Assembly: GCA_050011635.1 (NCBI GenBank)
Contig: JBEKIU010000011.1
Coordinates: 1 to 38,740 of the forward strand
DNA length: 38,740 nt
From: Bog-756 sp050011635
GTDB lineage: Bacteria > Actinomycetota > Acidimicrobiia > Acidimicrobiales > RAAP-2
Direction: 5' to 3'
Shown: positions 31,614 through 38,740 of the stretch, piece after piece
How the letters are laid out: each line of letters begins with the position of its first letter
Numbering within the stretch: position 1 is the first letter of the stretch
Notes under the pieces: generated by a model
Seen by the model: only the letters and a program-made list of their open reading frames with translations
Database searches by the model: none
Told to the model about the DNA's origin: nothing
Made by a program: the position numbers and the translations under genes

Positions 31614-32108
31614 ATGTCTGTTGCCATCATCATGGGAAGTGCATCCGATTCGTCGATCATGGACGACGCCGTCCAGACCCTCCGTTCGTTCTCGGTACCC
31701 GTCGAGGTCCGGGTCCTCTCCGCCCACCGGACGCCGGACGACACCATCGCCTTTGCCCGAGGAGCGTCAGCTGCCGGCATCAAGGTGATCATCGCCGCGG
31801 CTGGAGGTGCAGCCCACCTAGCCGGAGTGGCGGCGGCTGCCACCCCCCTGCCGGTGATCGGCGTGCCGGTCGCTCTGGCCAATCTCGGCGGGCTCGACTC
31901 ACTCCTGGCCATGGTCCAGATGCCCAAGGGCATTCCGGTGGCCACCGTCGCCGTCAACGGCGCACGCAACGCCGCCCTCCTGGCCGTGAGGATCCTGGCC
32001 CTGGCCGATCCTCGGCTGGCCGCGGAGCTGGACAGGTTCGGTCAGGACCTCGCCGACCAGGTCCGCGACCAGGACGCCGAGATCGTCGCCCGGTACCGCA
32101 CGGACTGA
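31614..32108 (+). CDS. purE: N5-carboxyaminoimidazole ribonucleotide mutase
   Basis: 164 residues, full length for PurE. It converts N5-CAIR to CAIR in purine synthesis. Motifs: IIMGSASDSSIM (phosphate-binding GSxSD at 8-12), SAHRTPD with the conserved active-site histidine, and AAAGGAAHLAGVAAAAT. ATG 31614 follows CAGAAT by 6 nt, so it is probably leaderless. It stands alone, between two luciferase-like genes; purK is not in the window. The 238 bp upstream show no gene. Confidence 0.95.
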   Translation: MSVAIIMGSASDSSIMDDAVQTLRSFSVPVEVRVLSAHRTPDDTIAFARGASAAGIKVIIAAAGGAAHLAGVAAAATPLPVIGVPVALANLGGLDSLLAMVQMPKGIPVATVAVNGARNAALLAVRILALADPRLAAELDRFGQDLADQVRDQDAEIVARYRTD

Positions 32109-32116
32109 GGCTGAGC

Positions 32117-32141
32117 CGGGGGCACCTTCGGCACGCCCCCG
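32117..32141. terminator. Bidirectional terminator between purE and the luciferase-like gene
   Basis: CGGGGGC (32117-32123) pairs perfectly with GCCCCCG (32135-32141) across an 11-nt loop, in the 33 bp between two convergent stops. No T run, as usual in high-GC actinobacteria. Confidence 0.55.
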
Positions 32142-33131
32142 TCAAGCCCTCCAGGGCGGCGCCAGGCCCTTGACGATGGCGTCGAGGGGCAGGTCGAGCG
32201 GTATCACCGCCATCGCCGGGATGTCGACCCCGTGGGCCACGTAACGGCCCACATGGGCCCGGCATTCTTCGAACGACCCGTGGACGACGAGGGAGTCGAC
32301 CACTTCGTCGGGTATGGCCGCCAGTGCAGCCTTCCGGTCGCCTGCCTGCCAGGCCTTCCACATGGGCTCCAGCTCGGGACCGCGCCCGAGCCACCGGTGG
32401 AAGGCGGCATAGACGCCGACATTGAGATAGGCGGCGATCATCCATCGACCGACGGCCCGGGCCGCCTCGGCATCCTCCGATGGACAGACGAAGATGCGGG
32501 CCGCGACCGGGAGGTCTGCGCCGATTTCCGGCTTCACGGTGGCCACGTCCTCAGCCGAGAGCCAGTTGAGGATGACCCCGTCGGCCTCCCGTCCGGCCAG
32601 CCTGAGCATCCCCGGCCTCAGCGCGGCCAGAAAGATCGGCGGCGGCTGCACGACCGGCCTGGCCAGCCTGAATCCCCGCACGGTGAACGTCTCGTACTCC
32701 CTGTCCACCTTCTCCCCGGCCAGGGCAGACCTCAGGAAGCGGATGGTGTCCCGGGCCCGACGGTAGGGCTCGGCGAACTCGATGCCGTTCCATCGGCTCA
32801 CGATGACGTCGGACGATGTACCCAGCCCGAGTGTGAAACGCCCAGGCGCGGCCTCCGCCATCGCCGCCACGCTCTGGGCCAACAGGGCCGGGCCCCTGGT
32901 ATAGGCGGGGATGATGGCCACCCCCAGCCGGAGCGACGGCGACCACGCCGCAGCCAGCGTCAACGGGGTGAACCCATCCACACCGTCCGTCTCCGCAGAC
33001 CACACATCGGTGTAGCCGAGTTGCTCCAATTCGGCATACCACCTGCGATGATCCTCCAGCGTCACCCCGTCGAAGGGCACCGTGATCCCGTACCGAGGCC
33101 CGACCGTCTTTCCCGTATCTCCTTCAGCCAT
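32142..33131 (-). CDS. Luciferase-like (LLM class) F420-dependent oxidoreductase, copy B
   Basis: 329 residues from ATG 33131 (MAEGDTGKTVGPRYGITVPF); a further in-frame ATG lies upstream but would add a non-conserved Cys/Gly stretch. Barrel motifs: GYTDVWSAETDGVDGFTPL, LRLGVAIIPAYTRGPALLAQ, FTLGLGTSSDVIVSRWNG, IFLAALRPGMLRLAGREADGVILNW, the last being the F420-site signature of the mycobacterial-type subfamily. It differs clearly from copy A. Convergent with purE, divergent from the 84-aa gene with 36 bp between starts. Confidence 0.9.
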   Translation of the reverse strand: MAEGDTGKTVGPRYGITVPFDGVTLEDHRRWYAELEQLGYTDVWSAETDGVDGFTPLTLAAAWSPSLRLGVAIIPAYTRGPALLAQSVAAMAEAAPGRFTLGLGTSSDVIVSRWNGIEFAEPYRRARDTIRFLRSALAGEKVDREYETFTVRGFRLARPVVQPPPIFLAALRPGMLRLAGREADGVILNWLSAEDVATVKPEIGADLPVAARIFVCPSEDAEAARAVGRWMIAAYLNVGVYAAFHRWLGRGPELEPMWKAWQAGDRKAALAAIPDEVVDSLVVHGSFEECRAHVGRYVAHGVDIPAMAVIPLDLPLDAIVKGLAPPWRA

Positions 33132-33167
33132 GACCCCCGTAATACACCCTCCAGGCATGCTGTACCC

Positions 33168-33422
33168 ATGTCCACAGCCCGCAGGCACCGGTCCCCCACC
33201 ATCCAGCTCGAGCTTCCCCTCCTCTCGTCACCGGCCAAGGCATCCCCGGGTCATGAGGAGGAGTGGCGCCTCGACGAGCGAACCCGGCGCATCGGACGCA
33301 AGGGCGTCGCCGCAGCACGAGCCTTACTGGCGGACAGGCCGCGCACCCTCGAGGACACCGCGGCCGCCCGAATCGATCGGGACGCCGGCGGCAAGCACAG
33401 AAAGGCCGGGCGCGCGGCCTGA
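33168..33422 (+). CDS. Small basic protein of 84 aa, family unnamed
   Basis: ATG 33168 follows CATGCT by 6 nt. The sequence begins MSTARRHRSPTIQLELPLL and continues into LDERTRRIGRKGVAAARALLA and a basic C-terminus. The QLELPL and LDxRTRRIGxxGVAxAR patterns recur in short actinobacterial proteins of unknown role; a short linear N-terminal motif plus one or two amphipathic helices suggests a nucleic-acid- or protein-binding adaptor. The frame is open much further upstream, but that part is antisense to the luciferase-like gene. Confidence 0.7.
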   Translation: MSTARRHRSPTIQLELPLLSSPAKASPGHEEEWRLDERTRRIGRKGVAAARALLADRPRTLEDTAAARIDRDAGGKHRKAGRAA

Positions 33423-33435
33423 GGGCCGGCGGCGC

Positions 33436-33441
33436 TACGGT
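33436..33441 (+). promoter_or_regulatory. -10 box TACGGT, leaderless start of the YdjC-like gene
   Basis: TACGGT ends 7 nt before ATG 33449, beginning just after the stop of the 84-aa gene. Confidence 0.5.
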
Positions 33442-33448
33442 CAGGTGG

Positions 33449-34282
33449 ATGCCGACGGTCGCAGAACGCCTCAACTACCCATCCGACGCCAAACTGCTCA
33501 TCCTCAACTGCGCCGACCTGGGCCTGTGCCACGCGGCAACGACGGGCGTCTACGACGCTCTGCGAGAAGGCATCGGCACCAGCGCGTCGCTCATCGTCCC
33601 TGCACCGTGGGCGCGCGAATCGGCATCCCGGTTCCGGGGCGATGACGTCGGGGTCCAGCTGACCCTCAACGCCGAGCATGACCTCTATCGCTGGGCACCG
33701 ATCACCCAAGCACCTTCACTCCTCGATGGGGACGGCGGGTTCCCGCGCACCGTCACCGACGTGTGGGATCACGCCGACATCGACGAGGTCCGCCGCGAGT
33801 GCCGGGCCCAGATCGAGCGGGCGGTGCTCTGGGGCTTTGACATCAGCCATCTCGACGCCCATCTCGATGCCCTCCTCCTCCGGCCCGAGTTCTTCGACGT
33901 CTACCTCGAGATGGCAGTCGACTTCAATCTGCCCCTTCGACTGCTCAGCGCGGACGCCGAACCCAATGTGGGATTCCCGGTGCGGCAACTGGCCGCAGAC
34001 GAAGGTGTGCTGTTTCCCGACCGCTTCGTCACCCTGCCCGCCGTCGGCGCCCACCACGCATTCACCGGCCTCATCGCCGGCCTGGAACCCGGCATCACCG
34101 AGGTCACCCTCCACCCGGCCATCGACACACCCGAGCTACGGGCCATCACCACTGACTGGGAGTCGCGGGTGGCCGATCACGTGTTGTTGGTGGCCGATCG
34201 TGGGTTGGGCCGGATCATCGACGATGCCGGCGTCACCCTGATCGGGTACCGACCGCTCCGCGATGCCATGCGGAAGACCTGA
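33449..34282 (+). CDS. YdjC/ChbG-family protein with degenerate active site
   Basis: 277 residues. The family deacetylates N-acetylated oligosaccharides with a metal held by an Asp and two His. The scaffold is complete (LLILNCADLGLCHA, EGIGTSASLIVPAPWARE, VGVQLTLNAEHDLYRW, FDISHLDAHLDALLLRPEFF, ITEVTLHPA), but the usual N-x-D-D-[LF]-G motif reads NCADLG (A22 for the first Asp) and the usual GVHL reads GVQL (Q70 for a metal-ligand His). H134 and H138 remain. It is therefore either a pseudoenzyme or has changed chemistry. No frameshift or decay elsewhere in the gene. Confidence 0.85.
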   Translation: MPTVAERLNYPSDAKLLILNCADLGLCHAATTGVYDALREGIGTSASLIVPAPWARESASRFRGDDVGVQLTLNAEHDLYRWAPITQAPSLLDGDGGFPRTVTDVWDHADIDEVRRECRAQIERAVLWGFDISHLDAHLDALLLRPEFFDVYLEMAVDFNLPLRLLSADAEPNVGFPVRQLAADEGVLFPDRFVTLPAVGAHHAFTGLIAGLEPGITEVTLHPAIDTPELRAITTDWESRVADHVLLVADRGLGRIIDDAGVTLIGYRPLRDAMRKT

Positions 34283-34397
34283 TCCCCGACCCGCCTGCTC
34301 CAATGGGCACAGTCCTCGGGTGGTTTTCAGCCGCTGGCGCGTGGTCGGAGCCATCGGTCCCCAGCCTTTGATGCGGCGCCAGTAACCTGATGCACTA

Positions 34398-35315
34398 GTG
34401 ACGGGAGTAGCCGCGGCAGAAGGAGAGCAGCCGAATCAGGCAGGTGTCGACGCGGGAGGAGAGTCCCCTCAGCCGTCCGGAGGCGGCGACCGGTCCGCTG
34501 ACACCGGTCCCCGGCCGTCGGGAGCGAGCCCCCGGGCTTCCGGGTCCGACCCTCGGCCCGCCGACACCGGCCCCGGCCCCTCCGGAGCCGGCGCACGGCC
34601 AGGCGCGGCCGGTCTGCGGCGCGATGAATCCGCCCCCGAGCCGCCCGACACCACCCCTCAGCCGTTCAGCCTCACGGACCTTCTCCTCCTCGACCCGGTG
34701 GACAACGAGGGGGTGGCCATCGACGTCGTCACCTTCACCAGTGACGGCGTCGGCGTCATCAGGAAGAGGGGTGAACGGCCTCGGGTGCTCCCCTGGTCAT
34801 CGGTCATCACCCACGTCGTCGAACCCTGGAGTGGTGGAGTCATCCCGGAGTGGTGGGTCGACCCCGAGCTCAACCGCCGCGGGCCGGCCGCGGGCCAGGT
34901 CGATGCCGTCACCGACCCCACGGCCACCAACCGCAGCCGACCGGGGTTGGAGCCTGGCGCCTTGATCGGGGTCCAGACCCACACACAGACCTACCGCTTC
35001 CTCCTCCCCGGTGGCGACGCCCGAGAGATCTCCCGCCAGGTCGCCGCGATCGCCGCCAAGTTTCAGGGGCCGACGGGCGCCTCCTCGGTCACGAGGGTTG
35101 TGCGGTGGGGTCAGGACGCGGAACGGCGGCGGGTGGCGCGGACGCCGAAGAGGGACTTCTCGTGGGCGAGGGTTCAGCCGTTCCTGGTGGTCGCTCTGAT
35201 CGTCTTTCTCGCCGCGGCCGTGACCGTCATCTTGTTGCAGAGTGCGGGAGCCATCCACCTGCCCTACCTCGGCGGAGTCGGTTCGGGGGTGATCGGGTTC
35301 CTCAGAACTCCGTGA
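34398..35315 (+). CDS. Unknown protein with disordered N-terminus and C-terminal membrane anchor
   Basis: 305 residues, GTG start (TAACCT lies 9 nt upstream). Residues 1-~90 are low-complexity Pro/Gly/Ser/Asp repeats (PSGASPRASGSDPRPADTGP). Residues ~92-215 are a folded domain of beta strands: LLLLDPVDNEGVAIDVVTFT, VGVIRKRGERPRVLPWSSV, GVQTHTQTYRFLLPGGDAREISRQVAAIAAKF, which has a PH-like rhythm. Residues ~265-285 (FLVVALIVFLAAAVTVILLQ) form one membrane helix. I do not recognise a family; similar architectures occur in actinobacteria. The stop overlaps the facing SCP2 gene by 14 bp. Confidence 0.75.
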   Translation: MTGVAAAEGEQPNQAGVDAGGESPQPSGGGDRSADTGPRPSGASPRASGSDPRPADTGPGPSGAGARPGAAGLRRDESAPEPPDTTPQPFSLTDLLLLDPVDNEGVAIDVVTFTSDGVGVIRKRGERPRVLPWSSVITHVVEPWSGGVIPEWWVDPELNRRGPAAGQVDAVTDPTATNRSRPGLEPGALIGVQTHTQTYRFLLPGGDAREISRQVAAIAAKFQGPTGASSVTRVVRWGQDAERRRVARTPKRDFSWARVQPFLVVALIVFLAAAVTVILLQSAGAIHLPYLGGVGSGVIGFLRTP

Positions 35316-35688
35316 CCGAGGCGATCCGACGCCTCAGATCCTGATACTCCGGGGTGTTGGTGACCGGGAGCAACGCCATCATCACCCCCATTGATCCCGC
35401 CACTTTCATCCTGCCCTGCATGAAGGCCACGTTGGGGTCGAGCTCTCCCCGCTGCATGGCGACGGCGTCGTCCCAACCCGTCGTCAGCGTCACATCTGGC
35501 GTGTCGCCGGCGCCTCTGGCGCTCGACACCAGGCGTCCGTCCTCGAGCACCCAGTGGTACGTGACGTCACCTTCCGGTCCCCCGGTGATCTCGAACTGGA
35601 TCCGGGCCGCCAGACCCGCCCGACCAGGCAGGTCGCTGCCCATGGCCCGAGTCTCGTCAAACCACTCCGGGGTCAGCCATCTGGTCAC
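35302..35688 (-). CDS. SCP2 sterol-binding-type protein
   Basis: 128 residues from GTG 35688 (VTRWLTPEWFDETRAM), with GGGGGAT upstream; a GTG at 35715 would add nine residues. SCP2 fold: AARIQFEITGGPEGDVTYHWVLEDGRL, strand pair VTLTTGWDDAVAMQRGELDPNVAFMQGRMKVAG, and the final helix. It binds a lipid, acyl-CoA or sterol-like ligand in a cavity. Stand-alone; possible role in lipid metabolism. Confidence 0.85.
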   Translation of the reverse strand: MTRWLTPEWFDETRAMGSDLPGRAGLAARIQFEITGGPEGDVTYHWVLEDGRLVSSARGAGDTPDVTLTTGWDDAVAMQRGELDPNVAFMQGRMKVAGSMGVMMALLPVTNTPEYQDLRRRIASVTEF

Positions 35689-35820
35689 GACATCCCCCGA
35701 TCGATCACGACGCACTCAACTCCCTGTCCACCCGACCCGTCCCTGCCGACCCGATGCTATCCGTCGGCCGCGTCCGGGGAGCGGGCCCACGCGGCCGAGG
35801 GCAAGGTGCTCGTGGTCACG

Positions 35821-35910
35821 CCGTGCGACCTGTGCCGTGCGACCTGTTCCGTGCGACCTGCGCCGTGCAGCCGTGTGGTTGTGCGCCGTGTGGTTGTGCG
35901 CCGTGTGCCG
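35821..35910. repeat. Adjacent 14-bp and 15-bp minisatellites
   Basis: CCGTGCGACCTG plus two variable bases is repeated at 35821, 35835 and 35849, then CCGTGTGGTTGTGCG at 35871 and 35886 with a partial copy at 35901. They lie between the SCP2 start and the mca stop, in the 245-bp gap that otherwise shows no gene. A Cys-rich frame across them is just a translation of the repeats. Confidence 0.75.
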
Positions 35911-35933
35911 GTGTGGCTTTGGGCCGCCGAGGC

Positions 35934-36851
35934 TCACGGAGCGTCGCGTACGCCGGCGAAGAGATCGCCTTCCGCCTCCCCGTCGAGCGACGGGGACAGG
36001 TCGATGATCGGTGGGTCACCTGGACCTCGTCCGGGTGAACCGGTCCTGGCCAATCGGTAGTCGTCGTACGGGTGGATGGACCGCATCACCTCGGGTGGGA
36101 GCCCGAACCAGAACGGCGATTTGGGGTCGACCTGGGTGGCGTGGGCCAGAAGTGCCTCGCGGCGCACATCGGCGAAGTCCGAGATGTCGACGGACGTGGT
36201 GACCGCTTCGGTGGGCACCTCCTCCCAGCGCTTGCGCCATTGCTCGTCGAAGGGCGATTCGAGCCCCAGCTCCACGAACTTCTCGTGGACCTCCCTGAAC
36301 CGCTGCACGGAGAACATCGTGTAGTAGAGCTTGCCCGGTTGCCAGGCCGCACCTGCCCCCGCGAATCGCTCCGGGTCACCGGCCGCTGTGTAGGCGGCCA
36401 GTCCGATCTCATGGACACGCAGGTGGTCGGGATGGGGGTAGCCGGACTGCTCGTCGCCGTAGATCACCATGACCTGCGGCCGGGTGCGACGGACGACCCT
36501 CACCAGACGCTCGACCGCCTCGTCGAGCGGCGCCTGGGCAAAGCTCAGGGGATTGTCGTTGGACTCCGATCCGGCCATCCCCGAATCCCGGTAGCCGAGC
36601 ATGACCACCTCGTCGTAGCCGATGATCTCTGCCGCCCGGGCGAGCTCCTCCTGACGCAACTCCGCGATCCGTGCGTGGACCTCGGGAGTGTCCATGGCCG
36701 GGTTGAGGACCTCACCCTCCTCGCCCCCCGTGCAGCAGACCAACACGGTGTGCACCCCCTCGCCGTGGTACCGGGCCACGCTTCCGGCACCTTTCGATGC
36801 CTCGTCGTCGGGATGGGCATGAACGGTGAGGAGACAGAGGGACTCAGGCAC
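35934..36851 (-). CDS. mca: Mycothiol S-conjugate amidase
   Basis: 305 residues from GTG 36851; a TTG 13 codons earlier is unlikely and TAGCGT lies 7 nt before the GTG. Mca cleaves mycothiol S-conjugates of toxins and antibiotics, releasing a mercapturic acid. Motifs: LLTVHAHPDDEASKGAG (zinc ligands H13, D16), CTGGEEGEVLNPAMD, DSGMAGSESNDNP, YGDEQSGYPHPDH, and the Mca-specific KLYYTMFS and SPFWFGLPPEVMRSIHPYDDY. The last is the region that separates Mca from MshB. It shows the organism makes mycothiol. Divergent from pspA with 68 bp between starts. Confidence 0.9.
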   Translation of the reverse strand: MPESLCLLTVHAHPDDEASKGAGSVARYHGEGVHTVLVCCTGGEEGEVLNPAMDTPEVHARIAELRQEELARAAEIIGYDEVVMLGYRDSGMAGSESNDNPLSFAQAPLDEAVERLVRVVRRTRPQVMVIYGDEQSGYPHPDHLRVHEIGLAAYTAAGDPERFAGAGAAWQPGKLYYTMFSVQRFREVHEKFVELGLESPFDEQWRKRWEEVPTEAVTTSVDISDFADVRREALLAHATQVDPKSPFWFGLPPEVMRSIHPYDDYRLARTGSPGRGPGDPPIIDLSPSLDGEAEGDLFAGVRDAP

Positions 36852-36858
36852 GGCGCAC

Positions 36859-36864
36859 ACGCTA
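36859..36864 (-). promoter_or_regulatory. -10 box TAGCGT, leaderless start of mca
   Basis: TAGCGT ends 7 nt before GTG 36851 on the minus strand, in the 68-bp region shared with pspA; no Shine-Dalgarno precedes the GTG. Confidence 0.5.
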
Positions 36865-36919
36865 CCGGGCAGTGAGGCCCTAAGCTTCAATTGCCAAGAA
36901 CGAGGAAGGACCCATCAGT

Positions 36920-37672
36920 ATGAGCGTGATGAAGCGCCTGGCGGGAATTGTCCAGGCCAAGACCAACAAACTGCTGGACAAGGCCGAGGATCCACGGGAG
37001 TCCCTTGATCTCTCCTACCAGAAGCAACTGGAGAGCCTCCAAAAGGTCCGTCGCAGCGTGGCCGACGTCACCACCGCCAAGAAGCGCATCGAGCTGCAGG
37101 CCTCCCAGCTGCAGCAACAGGGGGACAAGCTCCAGCAGCAGGCCAAGGCGGCCCTGACCCAGGGCAACGAGGACCTGGCCCGGGAAGCCCTCAGCCGACG
37201 CGCCGCGCTGGCCGATCAGCTCGGCGAGCTCCAGACCCAACACCAGCAGGTCGCCGACCAGGAATCGAAACTGATCGCCACCGCCCAGAAACTGCAGACC
37301 CAGGTCGACTCCTTCCGCACCAAGAAGGAGACCATGAAGGCCAGCTATACCGCGGCCGAAGCCCAGACCAAGATCGGCGAGGCCGTCTCGGGCATCTCCG
37401 AGTCCATGGGCGACGCCGGCATGTCGATGCAGCGGGCCCAGGACAAGATCGACAGCATGCAGGCCCGGGCCGGGGCCATGGACGAGCTGCTGGCGTCGGG
37501 CGCCCTCACCGATCTGACCAACCCGGTCGACGACATCCAGGCCCAGCTCAACCAGGCATCGACCACATCGACCGTGGACGCCGAACTGGCTGCGCTCAAG
37601 GCCGAGGTGGGCACCGGCGCCCCGCCGCCGGCCGAGCTCGGGTCGGCCGAGCCCGACGGAACATCGTCGTGA
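36920..37672 (+). CDS. pspA: PspA/IM30 membrane-stress protein
   Basis: 250 residues. PspA/IM30 proteins assemble into rods or rings on damaged membranes. N-terminal amphipathic helix MSVMKRLAGIVQAKTNKLLDK, then a long coiled coil DPRESLDLSYQKQLESLQKVRRSVADV...QQQGDKLQQQAKAALTQGNEDLAREALSRRAALADQLGEL, the EDLAREAL region being a family hallmark, and a flexible Pro/Ala C-terminus. GGAAGGA precedes the ATG by about 9 nt; an ATG three codons later is possible. It heads the pspA-pspAA-protease operon. Confidence 0.92.
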   Translation: MSVMKRLAGIVQAKTNKLLDKAEDPRESLDLSYQKQLESLQKVRRSVADVTTAKKRIELQASQLQQQGDKLQQQAKAALTQGNEDLAREALSRRAALADQLGELQTQHQQVADQESKLIATAQKLQTQVDSFRTKKETMKASYTAAEAQTKIGEAVSGISESMGDAGMSMQRAQDKIDSMQARAGAMDELLASGALTDLTNPVDDIQAQLNQASTTSTVDAELAALKAEVGTGAPPPAELGSAEPDGTSS

Positions 37673-37956
37673 TCGTGCGCATCCTGGGCGAAGGGCAGTA
37701 CCTGATCCCCGACGGTGACCACGGCAACCTCGAGGCATTGGACGCCAAGGTCGCCGAGGCTGTCGACAACGGGGACGAGAAGGCGTTCGCCCCAGCGCTG
37801 GCGGCACTGACCGCCGAGGTCCGCCGCCTCGGCGAGCCGGTCGCCGCCGACACCTTCGCAACCTCCGATCTGGTCGTCCCCTTCCCGGACGCCACCCTCG
37901 CCGAGACCAAAGGGCTGCTGGCCGATTCGGCCGACGGCTCGAGAGCCGACGACTGA
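37669..37956 (+). CDS. pspAA: PspA-associated protein PspAA
   Basis: 95 residues, GTG start overlapping the pspA stop (GTGA). MIVRILGEGQYLIPDGDHGNLEALDAKVAEAVDNGDEKAFAPALAALTAEVRRLGEP is the compact PspAA domain that accompanies PspA in actinobacteria. It is thought to be a partner of PspA; its mechanism is not known. The last ~15 residues are an acidic tail. Confidence 0.85.
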   Translation: MIVRILGEGQYLIPDGDHGNLEALDAKVAEAVDNGDEKAFAPALAALTAEVRRLGEPVAADTFATSDLVVPFPDATLAETKGLLADSADGSRADD

Positions 37957-37963
37957 GAGATAC

Positions 37964-38740
37964 ATGAGCACTGCACGCAACATTCCCTCGGACCACGGGC
38001 TGAACCTCCGAATGTTCATGACCGGGCTCATGATCGTGATCCTCTATGCGGCGGTCATCGGGCTCCTGATCGCCTTCGGCATCTCCTATGTCGTGGTGCT
38101 GGTCTTTGCGGCCATCATCCTCTTCGTCCAGTACTGGTTCTCCGACAAGATCGCCCTCTTCGGCATGCACGGCCGGATCGTCACACCCGAGCAGGCGCCA
38201 CAGCTCCACGGCGTCATCGACCGGCTGTGTGCGCTGGCCGACATGAAAAAGCCCAGGGTGGCCATCGCCGATACCGACGTCCCCAACGCCTTTGCCACCG
38301 GACGGAGCCCCAACAGCGCGGTGGTGTGTGCCACCAGCGGCCTCATGCGGCGGCTGGACGAATCCGAGCTCGAAGCCGTGCTCTCCCACGAGCTCTCCCA
38401 CGTTGCCCACCGCGATGTGGCCGTGATGACCATTGCCAGTTTTTTGGGAATGGTCGCCGGCCTGATCACCCGCATCATGCTGTGGTCCGGGCTCATGGGC
38501 GGCTTCGGCGGCGGCAACAGGGGGAACAGCCAGGGAGGGAACGACAATGCCGCCCTGGTCGAGCTGCTTGTCCTGGCCGTCTCGATCGCCGTCTACGCCA
38601 TCAGCTTCCTGCTCACCATGGCTCTCTCCCGCTACCGCGAACTGGCGGCCGACCGGTCCGGGGCCCTGCTCACCGGAAGGCCCTCGGCGCTGGCGTCGGC
38701 GTTGGTGAAGGTGACCGGTGAGATGTCCCGGATCCCGACC
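37964..38740 (+). CDS. htpX: M48-family membrane metalloprotease, HtpX-like (3' partial)
   Basis: 259 residues are visible; the frame is open at the right edge. Two N-terminal membrane helices (MTGLMIVILYAAVIGLLIAFG, VVVLVFAAIILFVQYWF), then the protease domain with zinc motif HELSH (H142, E143, H146), third ligand E226 in YRELAADRSGA, and a second membrane pair around TIASFLGMVAGLITRIML and VLAVSIAVYAISFLLTM. HtpX degrades misfolded membrane proteins. A Gly/Asn-rich loop (GGFGGGNRGNSQGGNDN) lies between the helices. It begins 7 bp after pspAA, matching the actinobacterial PspA-PspAA-HtpX arrangement. Confidence 0.9.
   Translation, partial: MSTARNIPSDHGLNLRMFMTGLMIVILYAAVIGLLIAFGISYVVVLVFAAIILFVQYWFSDKIALFGMHGRIVTPEQAPQLHGVIDRLCALADMKKPRVAIADTDVPNAFATGRSPNSAVVCATSGLMRRLDESELEAVLSHELSHVAHRDVAVMTIASFLGMVAGLITRIMLWSGLMGGFGGGNRGNSQGGNDNAALVELLVLAVSIAVYAISFLLTMALSRYRELAADRSGALLTGRPSALASALVKVTGEMSRIPT

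Noticed and set aside
35754..36038. Cys-rich small protein (CGCAPCGCAPC pattern)
   Set aside because: The pattern is produced by the minisatellite units and the frame has no start signal.
36887..38410. 507-aa minus-strand frame opposite pspA-pspAA-htpX
   Set aside because: Leu/Gly/Arg-rich antisense of coiled-coil codons; three real genes lie on the plus strand.

Overview
The window reads as high-GC chromosomal DNA of an actinobacterium, most likely a deep-branching soil or aquatic lineage such as Acidimicrobiia; that placement is inference, with no rRNA to confirm it. The support is a mycothiol-conjugate amidase (Mca) plus an MshB-like deacetylase, two F420-type luciferase-like oxidoreductases, an Ada-AlkA fusion followed by ogt as in mycobacteria, a PspA-PspAA-M48 set, and many genes whose start lies 6-7 nt after a TANNNT -10 box, the mark of leaderless mRNAs. 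No rRNA, tRNA, CRISPR array, prophage or insertion sequence was seen. I support 42 genes, the first and last cut by the window edges.

Layout. 1-6500: cell-surface and secreted proteins (a protein of ~51-residue Cys-containing repeats, an FN3 protein, a PQQ-propeller lipoprotein), an aldehyde dehydrogenase and a zinc-ribbon/VOC protein. 6600-10900: YdeI-like protein, methyltransferase, hypothetical, GH5 endoglycoceramidase-like lipoprotein, AHSA1-like protein. 10998-12575: an SDR/epimerase divergent from a TetR regulator, with a twice-repeated operator between them. 12860-13891: aldo/keto reductase. 14016-19031: a TetR repressor divergent from a four-gene catabolic operon (amidohydrolase, acetoacetate-decarboxylase-like, SDR, second amidohydrolase) with a perfect 15-bp palindrome over the control region. 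19144-21172: Ada-AlkA and Ogt alkylation repair. 21185-24964: MacB/FtsX-type permease, an ABC ATPase fused to a cyclic-nucleotide-binding domain, and a membrane diguanylate cyclase. 24975-27060: minus-strand cluster of DedA protein, unknown 116-aa protein, PIG-L deacetylase and a coupled 56-aa protein. 27150-29581: alpha/beta hydrolase, RecB-like Fe-S nuclease, PAP2 phosphatase. 29845-34282: DsbA-like protein, two luciferase-like oxidoreductases flanking purE, an 84-aa protein and a YdjC-like protein lacking key residues. 34398-38740: a membrane-anchored unknown protein, an SCP2 protein, mca, and pspA-pspAA-M48 protease running off the end.

The best candidate for an undescribed system is the TetR-controlled amidohydrolase/ADC-like/SDR/amidohydrolase operon at 14676-19031: two ACMSD-like C-C bond lyase candidates bracket a Schiff-base enzyme and an oxidoreductase, with the regulator and its site next door. 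Other strong points are the ABC ATPase-cNMP fusion, the widespread leaderless start signals, the operator/promoter layout at 11942-11999, and the YdjC protein with a broken active site.
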